Source: Neurospora tetraspora (lineage: Eukaryota > Ascomycota > Sordariomycetes > Sordariales > Sordariaceae). Taken from it: a stretch of DNA of 64,000 nucleotides. Below the pieces are notes generated by a model that searched no databases, was not told the DNA's origin, and worked only from the letters and a program-made list of their open reading frames with translations. The translations under genes and the position numbers were made by a program. Numbering within the stretch: the first letter of the stretch is position 1; every line of letters starts with the position of its first letter. Below, piece by piece: positions 23,480 through 34,629 of the stretch. The stretch spans positions 4,340,001 to 4,404,000 of the forward strand of contig NW_026944387.1 in assembly GCF_033439725.1 (NCBI RefSeq), in the 5' to 3' direction.

Positions 23480-25557
23480 TTAATCCTTTTTCTTTGTACT
23501 CGTCGATGAGGTCTTGGTGGAGGAGCTGCTAGTCGTTGACGTCTTAAAAGTCGTGGTACTAACCTTCACCACCGACGTAGTGACGCCCCCAGCACTAGTA
23601 GGAGCCACAGTAGCGGACGTCGTCGGAATAGTCGTCACCGTCGGCACCACCACCTGCGCCGCCGTCGTCGACGTCGTCACCGACTTCGTCTTCGTCTCCC
23701 AATACTCCCCCAACACACTCTCCACCTCGTCCACCTTATCATACGGCCTATACCCCGCCATCTCCTTCACCCTCTCCTCAATCTTCCCATCATCAAATGC
23801 CTCCACACTCTGCTGCTTTGCCCGCCACCGCTCCTCCATCGGATCGATATAATGCGTCTCATCATACCCCAAGTCTTCGAGGACAGACACATTAAAAGCC
23901 GCCATCATCTCGTGATCCTCATGAATCAGATTGTGGCAATGGAACATGTACACCCCGTCCCACGGGGCGTAGTACGCTTCCACCGTAACCGTCTCTCCCG
24001 GCCCCAGCCAAACGACATCTTTCAACCCCTGCGCTTCATAAGGCAGAACAGAGCGCTTCCCGTTCACCCGCTTTTTGACTCTGAAATCGACCAGGTGGAT
24101 GTGAATAGGATGCGTCCACCCCCCACTACTATTCTCCAGTTCCCAGACCTCCACTTTCCCGCGCTTTGGGCGGGCAAGCACACGGTTCGTGACATCAGCG
24201 AACGACACGCCGTTGATCTTCCACTCGCCGTTGGTCCGCTCGAACTTGAAGTGCTGATCTACCTGGCTTTTAGTAGGTGGGAAGGGAACACTCCTCAGAC
24301 TACTCGGCAAGCTCGACGGGTCGTTAACGGAGGTGCCAGAAACAATGAATTTCATCACCTTATCGGTATCAGGGTAATCATTATCCGCGCCCACATCTCT
24401 CGAGTTGCGCAGCGTGACATTTTCGCCTTTGTATTGCGCAAAGTCGACGACGATCTCGTACCGCTCCGCCATGGAGATGTACAGCTCCGAAACGCGTTGC
24501 GGACCCGTAAGCAGACCGGCGTCGGAGGCGATGACGTCGAAGGGGAGTTTAGTCCCTTGCTTCGTGTCGCGCTCGAGGTAGAGCAAGAAGGAGCGGGAGA
24601 TGGATGCATCCAGAAAGCGGAAGCGGTATTTGCGCGGTTCGACCTTCAGGTAGGGCCAGGGCTGGCCGTTGACGTGGATCACGTCGCCGTAGAGAGAGGT
24701 GGTTTCGCTGGCGGGGGAGAAGAGGGTGCCGTCGGCGTTGTATTGCTTGGCGGAGAGGATGAGCGGGATGTCGTAGACGCCGTAGCCGGAGGGGAGGTTG
24801 AGGCTGTCTTCGGCGGGGTCGTGCAGTATGTAGGCGCCTGCTTGGCCGTAGTAGGCGTTTTCTGCGGTCTGTAGCGGTATTTGGTCAGTGATGTGCCTCT
24901 CGTCAAGGATGGAATGAATCCCTCAAGCCAAAAGGGTCGGGACTGGAGCTTACATGGTCAATGGCATGGTCGTGATACCAGAGTGTTCGTGCGGCTTGGC
25001 TGTTGGGGTAGTAATAGTCCTTGTACCAGCCTGGAGGAGTGATGTCTTCTGCCCACCCGTCAAAGGGAGCTCGCTGTTTTATTTACGTCGGTACGAGTCT
25101 TTCGTCTCATAGGTAAGATGGGAAGACCTACCGAGAAAGACCCATGAAGATGCACCGAGTTCGCCAACCTCGCATTGTTGACAAACCTCACTACAGTCTC
25201 AGTTCCCTTTTCCACCATGAAAGTCGGACCTGGTGAGATGCCATCATAGCCCCAAAGCGTAGCTTGTCCACGGTCGGGATAAACCTGGGACTTGAACTCC
25301 TTGATCTCAACTTGGTAGTAGAGAATGTTCTTTCCCGTTACCGGATTCACGATAGTCCTGAGTCAGTGTTAGTTGATGTTTAACCCCTCTAAGGAGGGAA
25401 AGACATACTTTGATGGAGCCTTGACAGGAGGAATAGGCAAAGGGAACTGATATGTCCACTTGTACTGCGGACTAAGCCAGTTGTCGACACCAGCAGAGAC
25501 ACTGCCAACGGCCGAAAGAACAAGAAGAAGAGTCTGACTGAGGCTGAAAGACGTCAT
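23480..25557 (-). CDS. Secreted bilirubin-oxidase-like multicopper oxidase
   Basis: Four exons (25557-25409, 25357-25132, 25073-24954, 24868-23480) give 627 residues. The start ATG lies in an ACAAAATGAC context, and the first 22 residues form a signal peptide ending SVSA. All copper-site motifs are present: HLHG (119-122), WYHDH (157-161), HPIHIH (418-423) and HCHNLIHEDHEMM (475-487), with Met486 as the probable axial T1 ligand. The last motif and RAPFDGWAED are characteristic of bilirubin oxidases rather than plant-type laccases. The enzyme couples one-electron oxidation of phenols or tetrapyrroles to reduction of O2 to water, outside the cell. Beyond the catalytic domain is a tail of about 50 residues, almost entirely Ser/Thr/Val and ending KKKD. 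It could be an O-glycosylated wall-attachment segment. The physiological substrate is unknown. Confidence 0.92.
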
Positions 25558-27336
25558 TTTGTGTGACTGACCCCCAGGGAACGGGGAACAGTGATGGTCA
25601 GAGTGATTCTCGCCAAGGTCTTGGTTCTGCAGTGGAATGTTGAAGGAGGGCACAGATTGTCGATCTCTTTATATCTTTTGAGTTCGCCTTTCGGGACTGG
25701 ACCCTCATCTTCCCCTTCGGGCCTCTCGTCTTTCCTTCTTCACTTCCAGTCGATCCAATATCAAGCTGCGGACAGAAGCTGTACGCAAACGGCGTTCATA
25801 GCTCGTAATCGTATCGCCTTGTCATCGATTCTAGACCAGATAGAGCGATGCTCAGGCCTCGGGACGACAACACAATGGGCCATGATGTGCAAGCCACCCG
25901 AGAATAACATTTGAGACCACTCAGGAATATCCCAATTTGGGTAAGTAATCCATGGTGTATCGGGTTAAGCCGATCCCGTGCTTCGCAGGCTTCGCTTCCA
26001 TTCGATCGGAGGCTGTAATCGGGCGCTGGGGCTCCTGGATAGGTGGTCTGTCGACGGGCCAAAGGGTGCCACTGAGGTTGGCTGCCGCCGAGCATGGGAC
26101 TATTGAGAAATATCGGGTTGTACACCGCTGGGCGAAGCCTTCAGGTGGAAGACAGGGCGCACTGGGCGGATGCTCCAGAAAAATGGGCAGGCTGAAGAGG
26201 CGTTGGGATGACTTGGCTGTGCGTTGTCAGTCTGGCTTTGGCCGGCCTGAAAGGTTGGGGCTTTGGACGCATTGTGCAGTCTATCGTCTCGTAAGCACTT
26301 GCAAAGTCACGATGAAGACAAAAGAAAACTAACAGAGAAAAGGCCCACCTACGGTAAAGGATAGGTGTGACGTAGGCGCAGCTGAACTGTAGGCTGAACT
26401 GCACGGTTCCGGAGTGCATCGTACTCGACGAGTGAGGTTGGAGTTCTTGATGACTGGTAGTATGATGGACGTCGTTGACTGGTTGGAGAGGAGGCCGTCA
26501 CCGGTAGAGCGGCAGCCAGTCAGAAGCCTTAGGTCTGAACGAACTAGTGAATCCTTGCAGATCTGTAGTCATACAATCTGTCAGATTAGACGGTGCAGGA
26601 TTGATTGATTGAAGAGTGTGTTTAGTTGACTCGAGCTAGCGCTCCAGAAGGTATGGGGGGTGCTGGGGTAACCCAGATATGCCCAGAAATCAGGCTTAAT
26701 CAGGTGGTTGGGAGTCTAACCCTCAACGAGTTAGCCAGAATCCCCACCCTTGAATCTGATACAATTAAGTTGGCGACTCGGTCCCTGGGCTAGGCCTTCG
26801 TAGAATCGTAGACCCTTTGTTACGGAATACCCAATGAGGTGTCGTGTGGCTTGTGGTGGTGATGCATACATTCGGAACTGATATCGTCTTTGTGTGACCA
26901 TCGCGACTGCACTGCTACGGTCACCGAGACAGCCTGGGGTCAGGGTTGCAGTACCTGTATGAAGTGCCGACCGATGAATTGCTTTTGCAGATCGTATTAA
27001 GCTTACTTCGACTTCAATTTCTTGCGTTTTGTCGTGTGGTTGGTTCGCTTGTTTTGCCCGTGGTCGGTAAAGCGTTGGTGAAAGGATGAGAAAGGGAAAG
27101 TGAGATGGCGGAACAAAGAGCCAGCTTCAGCCAAACCGCATATGCACTTCAGCTGCGCCTGCCGATGGAAACACGAGTTTGGTCGGTCCGGTTCCCTTTT
27201 TCGTCTTCCTCTTTTCTCAGTTCTCCATTTTCGTCCATGACTTCACATCAAAACCATCTTCCCGGTCTTTTGATGGTCAAGTGTACACACCACACCCGAC
27301 TTCCTAGACGAAAATCCGGGCGATGACAGATTGATA
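25558..27336. other. Intergenic region upstream of the oxidase
   Basis: This holds the promoter of the oxidase gene. I see no gene. The stretch around 26640-26830 looks like older, anonymous noncoding sequence. No terminal repeats were found there. Confidence 0.4.
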
Positions 27337-27807
27337 GGTCCCTGCAGTGTTACACACAGGCCAAGTCAAATCAATTCGGGGGGTTGACTTGCTTGTTCAG
27401 AAGGCGAACTTGACCGGGCTCATTGAGCTCGCATAACCGGACTACCCTAAGAAACCTTAATACTATACCCTGGTTGCCTGTCAACCGATTCTTTAGACAA
27501 AATTACACCGATTTTTTGTTCCAAAATTGTGGTCATTTTCGACACACACGAGGTCTGGGGACCATACGAAATTTACACCTACATTTGCACCCGAGCATTC
27601 TGCAACAATCTGCACCAAAAAGTACCGGGATCGCATGTTTCTGAAAAAAATCTGTATTCTGACGAAATAACCGAGTCAACCGAGTCGAGTCGGCTTCTGG
27701 GCTCGATTTGGTTTGAATCAGAAATACGCCGACTCGATTTGACTGTCAAATGCCCAGTTTGATTTGACTCGAGTTCGACTTGGCCTGTGTGTAACACTGG
27801 GTCCCTG
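27337..27807. mobile_element. Non-autonomous hAT-superfamily element (MITE), 455 bases, with 8-base target duplication
   Basis: The element spans 27345-27799. Its 23-base terminal inverted repeats (27345-27367 and 27777-27799) are identical and begin CAGTGTTACACA. An 8-base direct repeat, GGTCCCTG, abuts each end (27337-27344 and 27800-27807). A CAGTG-type terminus and an 8-base target duplication are the diagnostic pair for hAT transposons. There is no room for a transposase and none of the inner frames looks like one, so it would need a partner elsewhere in the genome. The identical ends and perfect target duplication suggest a fairly recent insertion. Subterminal AAGTCAAATCAA-like motifs recur inside both ends. 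Confidence 0.85.
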
Positions 27808-28124
27808 AGGCCACCCATCCGTCTGAACTTCACCCACCATCTCACAAACTTCTGGTCATAGTACCAGGAAAGCAAACTAACGATGCTTGAAACGCATGAT
27901 AGTACCACCACGGCAGCACCAGCTAAGCGAGTTGCTACCCCTAAGCGAATGCTCCAGTAGCATGAGGCTCTGTGAGACCGTAGTGGTGTTTTATTGAGTT
28001 AGGCTGAATATGTCCACGTCACGATTGTGGGAGGTGGAAGGTGCCAACTCAAAAAGACTTGTTCTTCCACGGTCACATGATGACCCTGGCGTTCGGAGTT
28101 GCCAGAGCCCAAAGACTTGGTATG

Positions 28125-28444
28125 TTCCCACACTCAAGCGCCTTGACAGTTGCCAAGACTTCCCGAGAATTGAGCTAACCACAACTTTTTGGCAAACGGA
28201 CCTTTGAAACGAAAAGAACAAGACTTCATTTGCCCATATCTCCACCAAATGAAGAGATGGAAAAAAAACCGATTGTAGATTCAACAACAGCGTGCTTGAA
28301 ACTATCAAGATAGGACTCTTTCTGATGATATAATTGAGTTTCTTGATTTTCGTCTTTCGTTTCGATGGTCCGTTTGTCAAAAAGTTGTGGTCAGCTCAAT
28401 TCTCGGGAAGTCTTGGCAACTGTCAAGGCGCTTGAGTGTGGGAA
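28125..28444. repeat. Large inverted repeat: 78-base arms, 164-base spacer
   Basis: Arms 28125-28202 and 28367-28444 are reverse complements over 78 bases with two differences, both transitions. Weaker complementarity extends inward for about 25 bases (GAAACGAAAAGAAC against TTTTCGTCTTTCGTTTC). No target duplication is visible at the outer ends. It could be a foldback element, a fossil of two opposed repeat copies, or a hairpin-RNA locus. It has no coding potential that I can support. Confidence 0.75.
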
Positions 28445-28893
28445 TGGCGTTGCCCAGCCCAAGCTTCGTGATACCCGAGCCTTTGGATTTGGACGTCTAG
28501 AATCTCCAGTGGATGCATCGTCTGTTGCTATGTGCGCTGGCTGAGCAGTCATTTTGAACATTCATCATGACCATCCAAACCTCAGTTCCGCTTCTTCGCC
28601 TCCATCTCGTAAATGCAGCATATCGGAGGTGATTTTCAAGTTGAACAAACCCGAATAACCTTCGAGTTTGTACGTAACGAGATGCAAGATGCAAGGAACA
28701 ACCGTCTTGTTCTCAGTGCCAGGGTCTCGCGGTTGATGAAGGCAGTTGCCATACTGCCATATAAGACACAATCATCACGGCCTTCTGTTCCAACCCCTTC
28801 CAGTGTCTGAGACCCTTGACTTAGACACCTAAGCCGAAGCCTGTTTCCCTCGGGGCTTTCGAACTCAATCTCGAAGCCTTCAAGACCGCAATA

Positions 28894-30930
28894 ATGCATC
28901 TACCCTTCCGGTTCTTATTCGGCCTTCTCCCCGGCCTTCTTCTGTTGTCATCCTTCTGCTTGTCTCAAGATGTTCCGTTTGATGTGGATGGTGGTCTGGA
29001 AGGGTGAGTCGAACATTCCCGCTGAACATTCCCAGCGGAACTTTCCCCAAACCTTCCCCAATACCCGACTTCCTCAACAATTCCTTTGTTCCATGCCACA
29101 GAACTGAGACCTGTCTGAGGTTCTCCCCGAGTGCCGAGACACACAGCACCTACTAACCGCCGTCCCTTTGTCTCACTGCCACAGATGCACCATAACAGAC
29201 ACAACCTACAACTCCGGCGGCACCATCTCCGTCGCAGGATGGACCATCAAAGTCCCCAAAAACACCCAAGTCGGGTTCCCAGCTGCTTGGGTCCCCTGGC
29301 GTGAGTTTTGCGGTGATTTGGCGTTTATGAAGGGGTTTGAAGTTACTGTGAGCCATGCCACACTGTCGCCTCTCTGATCTGATCCAAATGCGCCACTAAC
29401 ACACCCTACCTTACCTAGGTGGTCGGCAATTCGATTCCTGTACACGGCCCAACAGCAGGCCAAATCTTCATCTCCCAATTCTCCACCTCCCTAGGCCGGG
29501 GCTTGATCTCCTCCATCTCCTACGACGGCACCATCACCCTCGCCACCGGCGGTCCCCGCCTGCGCATCAACGACCCCAACGGAGTTTACTCAACCGGCTA
29601 CACCTCCCACCCCTTCTGGACCGCCGACGACGAAAACCCCTCTGTCTCTTCGTTTAGTGGGTTCCCCATGTGCGTCCCCCGCAACTCTTCGGACCCCCTC
29701 TGCCCGATGTCAAACCGGCCGACACTAGTGGCTGGTAGCAAACAGGGAACTTTTACTGCCCCCGACCCCATGGTAATGGCTCCGCTAGTCCCGGGAGATT
29801 TCGTCGAGTATGCGGGGGTATGGGTGGGAGGGGAAATGCTCGTCTACGAACTAGTAACCACCAACACACAGATCCTAACCCCGGCCACCTTCCCCCCCTT
29901 CATCCGCATGGAAGACGTCCTCATCGGCGTCTTTTCTGCGGACCCCAACGCCGAAGTAGCGCAGACGCGATTCATAGGGTACACCTCCGCTGCCTCGGGC
30001 ACGTCCACTCTAACCATCCACGCCGTTACAGGGTTCGATGTGTGCACGGGGAATATCACCACGCGCCCTGTAAGCGGTGGGTCACTGATAGCCGGTCAGG
30101 TGAGGAATAAATTCCGCACGGGAATCACTTCGGTGGCGGGCGATGTGTACGCGCGTGAGTACGTGGTTATGAGCACGGCGAATCCGGTGAGGACAAGGAA
30201 CGGGATACTGGCTGGTCAGTATGTCCAGCCGGTGACGGAGTGGATACAGCCGGAGCTGACTACCCCGGGATTGCCGCCGATACCGAATGATTTCTCAGCG
30301 ATGGAACATCTGGTTAAGGGACTGGGAAAGGACGAGGGGGGACATGTTTGGGGACCGTTGGATCCGTTTCCGCAGTCGGGGGTTACGGTGGGGCAGCCGG
30401 TGGTTAACGAATGCCCGCCGCCGCCGGCTGAACCAAGTCCCACGACGCCGGTTACTCCGCCGGCTGATGACCCAACGAATCCGCAACCGGAACCTACCAC
30501 CGTTGTGCCTCCCCCTCCTACAACAACTACCTCCACGCCCACCCCTACGCCCACCAAGGACACGGTGAAAGTCGTCTCCGCCACTTGGATCAGTTCCGGG
30601 TCCGGTACCCTAACCGTCACTTGCACAAGCAGTAACACCAATAACACCCTCGTCGGGATGCTCCTCGACACGCCGGTGCAGATAGGACTGGTGATGACTG
30701 CTTCCACGACAAACCCCGGGACGTGGACGTTCTCCAGTGTGAAGATTAAACAGGTTACAACGGTTACTTGTAGGAGTAAGCTTGGAGGGAGCGCGACGGG
30801 GGCGGTGGCGGGGAAGAAGAAGAAGAGGGATGTAAGGGGGACGGGGTTACCGAGGAGAGGGTTGGCGATGGGGAGGCCGGCTGGGAGGGTGTTGGAGGGG
30901 AGGAGGGAGACGAGAGGGAGAGGGGGGTGA
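28894..30930 (+). CDS. Secreted protein of unknown family with Pro/Thr-rich linker and basic C-terminus
   Basis: Three exons (28894-29003, 29185-29347, 29419-30930) give 594 residues, and all junctions keep phase. The start ATG 28894 opens a signal peptide (LLPGLLLLSSFCLS). The ectodomain of about 340 residues is rich in beta-type sequence (GGTISVAGWTIKVP, LVPGDFVEYAGVWVGGEMLVYELV). It has a few Cys and N-glycosylation sequons. A Pro/Thr-rich linker of about 60 residues follows (PPPTTTTSTPTPTPT). A second small domain (VKVVSATWISSGSGTLTVTCTSS) and a Lys/Arg-rich tail with KKKKR close the protein. I recognise no catalytic signature and assign no function. It is probably exported or wall-associated. 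The tail is unusually basic for a secreted protein. Confidence 0.75.
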
Positions 30931-31424
30931 GAGGGAGGGGAAGGCAGGTGGTAGGAGGGGGGAGGTGAGGGTTGGGGGTTGAGAACTTGGGAACTTGAGG
31001 CAGGCGGGTGGTAGATGCCGCTGGTGAGGATGATCGCTCTAGAGGTACTAGAGGACTGGAGGTACTGTTTTTATTACATTATCCTACATCTAACTGATTG
31101 CAGTTGCCTACATGTGTAGCTCTAACTGGAGAATGATCTGGTTACATGCCCTTTCAAGCTTCCCCATCCATCATCTCTTCTTTCGTCCACGTGGTCCTTC
31201 ATTCCCTTCCTGTAGATGCTCCATATCTGAGCCCACTGTTCTCTTTATCTACTCCAACATCAGTAGTTCAAGCTCGTCCAATCGCTGCGAGTTTCAACCT
31301 CCAAGATAGGTACTCAAACAACCAATCAATCCACTCATCGATGCTCGTAGCCACCATTCTCGGTCTTCTATTGCGAGACGCTGTCATCGCGAGCTTCTTA
31401 TGCTTCTGCATCCTGGTCGTGGGC
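30931..31424. other. Intergenic region
   Basis: This is the 3' flank of the secreted-protein gene. It includes a TCTAGAGGTACTAGAGG string near 31037, related to the hairpin arms near 1.19 kb. I see no gene. Confidence 0.4.
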
Positions 31425-31871
31425 CTACGGCGCCAAGCTAGAGAAAACGTTGACAGGCACCTCACCCTGAACCACTTCGCTCGCAAAATACATGCCTTCA
31501 TCGTCGTGCCCAGACAGCTGCATCCTCGGGTGCTCGCTCGGGTTGAACCAATGGGATGCGAGATAGATGTCGTCAATCTCAAAGTAAACCCAATCCCAGA
31601 GACCACTGTCTCTGGGTACGCCGGGAGGCGGCAGGTGGTGCAACGACAAAAGGCGTGCGCAGAAACGGTCAATCCACAGCTGATCCTCGGCATCGCGGAG
31701 CGGGTCTACAGGCGGGCCAAGCACGACTGCGCCGTCGGACTCCTCGTTGTCGGAAACCGTCATTGCATCTTGACCCTCAATGTCGCTGTCACTTCCACTC
31801 TCGCTCTCGCTGTCGCTCTCGCTGTCACTTTCAAGCTCCGATGACTCATCCCCAAACGCCGGCGCAAGCAC
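31425..31871 (-). other. In-frame open extension after the stop of the neighbouring BTB gene
   Basis: Immediately after the TAG (31874-31872) that ends the BTB gene, the same frame stays open for 148 codons. It encodes an acidic Ser/Glu/Asp repeat (SESDSESESGSDSD) and then a normal-looking sequence (WIDRFCARLL, LWDWVYFEIDDIYLASHW). The TAG could sit in an unrecognised phase-0 intron (a weak donor GTCAGG lies about 78 bases upstream and TTAG would be the acceptor). Other options are low-level readthrough, or a nonsense change from CAG. I cannot choose between these, so it is kept apart from the main CDS. Confidence 0.45.
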
Positions 31872-32922
31872 CTAACCCAACGCCGATCCCGTTCCCGTCG
31901 CCGTCGTCGCCGCTTTCTCCCTCTCCGTCTTCTCCTTCCCGGCCCTGACCTTCCCGCTCCAATCCGTCCATCCAGCGCTAAAATCCCTCTTACCCGCGCA
32001 CGTCGAGCAGCTCGCCGTTAGCTTCAACTTCTCCGTCGCCAAATGGGTATAATACCCCTTCTCGGCCCGAGTCGGCTTGCTCTTGCAGAACGAACAATGA
32101 GCATCGGGTAGGTTGGCGATAAAGTCGCCCGTGTTACGCATGGCGCGAAAGACGTCTAGCGCAAGCGCGGGGACTTGGTCGAGGAATGCGTTGAAGTGCT
32201 CGTTTTGCAGGAAGTAGAAGCGGGCGGCATGGACGAAGGATAAGAACGCGGCGCGGATGCGGGGCGTTGTGTGCGCGGTGTCGGAGAGGGGGACCTCGTT
32301 GTAGACGAGCCGGATGGCTTCGAAGAGTTCGGGGAGCCAGTCGGGGGAGACGCCGTTGCCGTCTGAAGTAGGCGAGCCGGAGTCGTAGTTTAGTTGGAGG
32401 GGAGCAACTTTGGAGTCAAATTCGGTGGTTAGGGTGTCCAGGGCGATTTTGGTGAGGGAGGAGAGGGCGAAGTAGTCGCCCACTGTGTAGACTTCGAAGC
32501 AGGAAACGAAGTTGGTCTTGGTTGTGGGGGACAGGGCGGAGATGTCGCAGATGCCGGTGTAGATGTACCGGATGAGAATGTCGATGGCTTCGGGCTCAAA
32601 GTTCTCGATGTTGACGATGCCGGATTTGGCCTCTTCAAAGTTGCCGGTGAGGGCCTTTTCGAACCAGATGCTGCGCGAGCAGAGGATGTTTTTGTGCAGG
32701 TTCCATGTTCTGTCGCCGCACCTAACGGTGACATCTGAGAACAGGCCGCTCTCGAGGAGTCTGTGCAGATGTATTAGTCTGTGAACTTGATGGGAAGTGC
32801 AAAATAGTGCGGCGCGCCATGTCATTGATGGCGACATCTTGATGGGACCCGCAAGGTGAGGGCGACAGACGCGATCAAGGATGTACTTACTTTTCGTCGG
32901 AGGACAAAAACCGCTTGTCCAT
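31872..32922 (-). CDS. BTB/POZ domain protein
   Basis: Two exons (32922-32891 and 32760-31872) give 306 residues. A tiny first exon (MDKRFLSSDE) splices at a GTAAGT donor so that DEK joins LLESGLFSDVTV. This restores the start of the BTB fold and is why I prefer ATG 32922 to the longer unspliced frame. The BTB core spans about residues 12-110 (FSDVTVRCG, LHKNILCSRSIWFEKALTGNF, IRYIYTG). BTB domains dimerise and often bring substrates to cullin-3 ligases or act in transcription. The C-terminal half has a helical region and two CxxC pairs (HCSFC and SCSTC) that could bind zinc. The stop is directly followed by an in-frame open extension. It is arranged head-to-head with a second BTB gene. Confidence 0.82.
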
Positions 32923-33813
32923 GGTGTACGATTGCGCCTGCTTGTTGTGGGGTAGAGGAAAGTCTGAGGAATCGAGTGGGAACAAGCCGTCGACGACTCA
33001 GCGATGTTGTGGTGAGAAAGGATCGAGTGACGATGAAGGGTTGTTGAAGGAAAGAGGAGTGAGATCACCAAATGTGAGAGTGAAGGCGCCCGCGGACGCG
33101 ATAAGATACCGTAACAAAGGTGGGGCTGTTCATTCACATGTGGTGTATCTTACAAAACAATACGTATTATTCAGGGTTGGTGTTCGAGACACTCACATGA
33201 ATGACTTGCAACCTCATCTCTAATCATCGACAACGTATCTACATGTAATCATTGACCAAGATCGAAGTAGTCCTTTGGAATATTGTTCTGTGATATGGAC
33301 TTGAGCGTATCAGTCAACAAAAGCTGCAGGCATCTTGTGTGTCTCTCCTCATCATGAGTCCATGACCACCTCCCTCCGCCGTGCTTACTACGGGTTACAC
33401 CCCTTAACTTCCACTCTAGTAGGGCTTGGAAGGTGAGGGTTTCAGGGGAAGGGGAAGGAACGAGTGATGGATGATTGTGGATTGGTGTGGGAAAGTTGGA
33501 TACCCAAGTTCATGATACGTTAATATCAACGCAAAGGTCTTTGTCATGGTGGTCATTTTCCTCAAGTTCTTCGTCCAGTATTTTGTTCTGGGTCAGAACA
33601 AAGGGGAGATGCCCCGGTCTTCAATGACCATTGTGTATTGACACAAAGACCGTTGCTCGACGTCGAGCATTGTCTGAAAAGTCCCAAGAGAGGAAGACAG
33701 TCAATCCATGCCCGATGTAAAAGCACCCGATAGCCCTTGTGGACCTCGATGGAGGATGACAAGGTTGATCCCGCCCCTACCTAACCACCAACAAACACCA
33801 TTGCACCACGATC
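32923..33813. other. Divergent promoter region between two BTB genes
   Basis: About 0.9 kb separates the two divergent start codons. I see no gene and no notable repeat. Confidence 0.45.
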
Positions 33814-34629
33814 ATGATCACAATGTCCACCAATCTCGACTTCACAACCTACTTCAACTCCCCCCTCTTCTCCGACGCCACCATTGCCTACTACAACCAC
33901 CACACAGGCGACAAGTGTCATATCCCCGTCCACCGCCTCATTCTCTCCCTACAGTCTCCCTTCTTCGCCGCAGCCTTCTCCCTCCCCTTCCGCGAGTCAT
34001 CCGACCCAGACCCTTTAATCACCCTCCACGACGACGACCCCGACGCTTTGGTGTCTGCAATACGCTGGTGTTACGGACACTCACTGTATCAGATCGAAAG
34101 CGACGAGGAAATGGAGACGCAGTTAGCTTATAAGGATCTCATTACTATGAGGTTTACGAGCGAGGAGGAAAGGCAGGTGGCGGGGTTGTTGGGGCATTTC
34201 ATGAGGGTTTATGGGGTGGCTGATAAGTACGATATTGCCAGGTTGAGGGAGGAGGTGGTGAGCCATTATGAGCGGTTGGCTCCGCTTGTTGTAATGCATA
34301 AACAGGAAGAGGGGGTGTTTGAGGATATGGTGGAGGTTGTTTATGGACTGGGAAAGGGGGATAAGTTGCGAAAGAGGTTTTTGGGGGGTGTGGCGAGGGA
34401 GGTGTATCCTCTTGTTGCTGGGAAGGACTCGAAGGAGAGGGTCAAAAAGGTGTTAAGGATGGGAAATGACTGGGAACTGGAAGAGGTGGAAAGGGTTGTG
34501 AGGGGGTGTATCTTTAAGATTAGGACGGTTGGGATGGGGAAGGAGTGGAAGAAGGAGTTTATGAGGGATGTGAAGAGGAAAGTGAGGAGGGAGGTGAAGA
34601 AGAGGTGGAGGGGGGTGGATAAGGGATAA
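33814..34629 (+). CDS. BTB/POZ domain protein
   Basis: A single exon gives 271 residues. Two candidate ATGs lie nine bases apart (33814 and 33823); the second has the better context. The BTB core occupies about residues 8-110 (FSDATIAYY, IPVHRLILSLQSPFFAAAF). It has an acidic insert between the last BTB strand and the following helices. The C-terminal third is strongly basic (KKEFMRDVKRKVRREVKKRW) and could be a nuclear-localisation or nucleic-acid-contacting segment. This is a common, greatly expanded family in filamentous ascomycetes, most members of which have no known role. It lies head-to-head with the BTB gene at 31872-32922. The two differ enough that this is not a recent duplication. 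Confidence 0.85.
   Translation: MITMSTNLDFTTYFNSPLFSDATIAYYNHHTGDKCHIPVHRLILSLQSPFFAAAFSLPFRESSDPDPLITLHDDDPDALVSAIRWCYGHSLYQIESDEEMETQLAYKDLITMRFTSEEERQVAGLLGHFMRVYGVADKYDIARLREEVVSHYERLAPLVVMHKQEEGVFEDMVEVVYGLGKGDKLRKRFLGGVAREVYPLVAGKDSKERVKKVLRMGNDWELEEVERVVRGCIFKIRTVGMGKEWKKEFMRDVKRKVRREVKKRWRGVDKG

Noticed and set aside
23852-24874. 340-codon open frame on the plus strand
   Set aside because: It is antisense to the multicopper oxidase exon. Composition is a shadow of that gene and no family is recognisable.
26640-26830. Possible transposon remnant
   Set aside because: No terminal repeats, target duplication or coding trace could be found, so there is nothing to name.
32760-33137. Longer start for the BTB protein at 33137
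   Set aside because: The unspliced N-terminal extension is not BTB-like and crosses a clear GTAAGT...CAG intron. Splicing from ATG 32922 restores the BTB start exactly.
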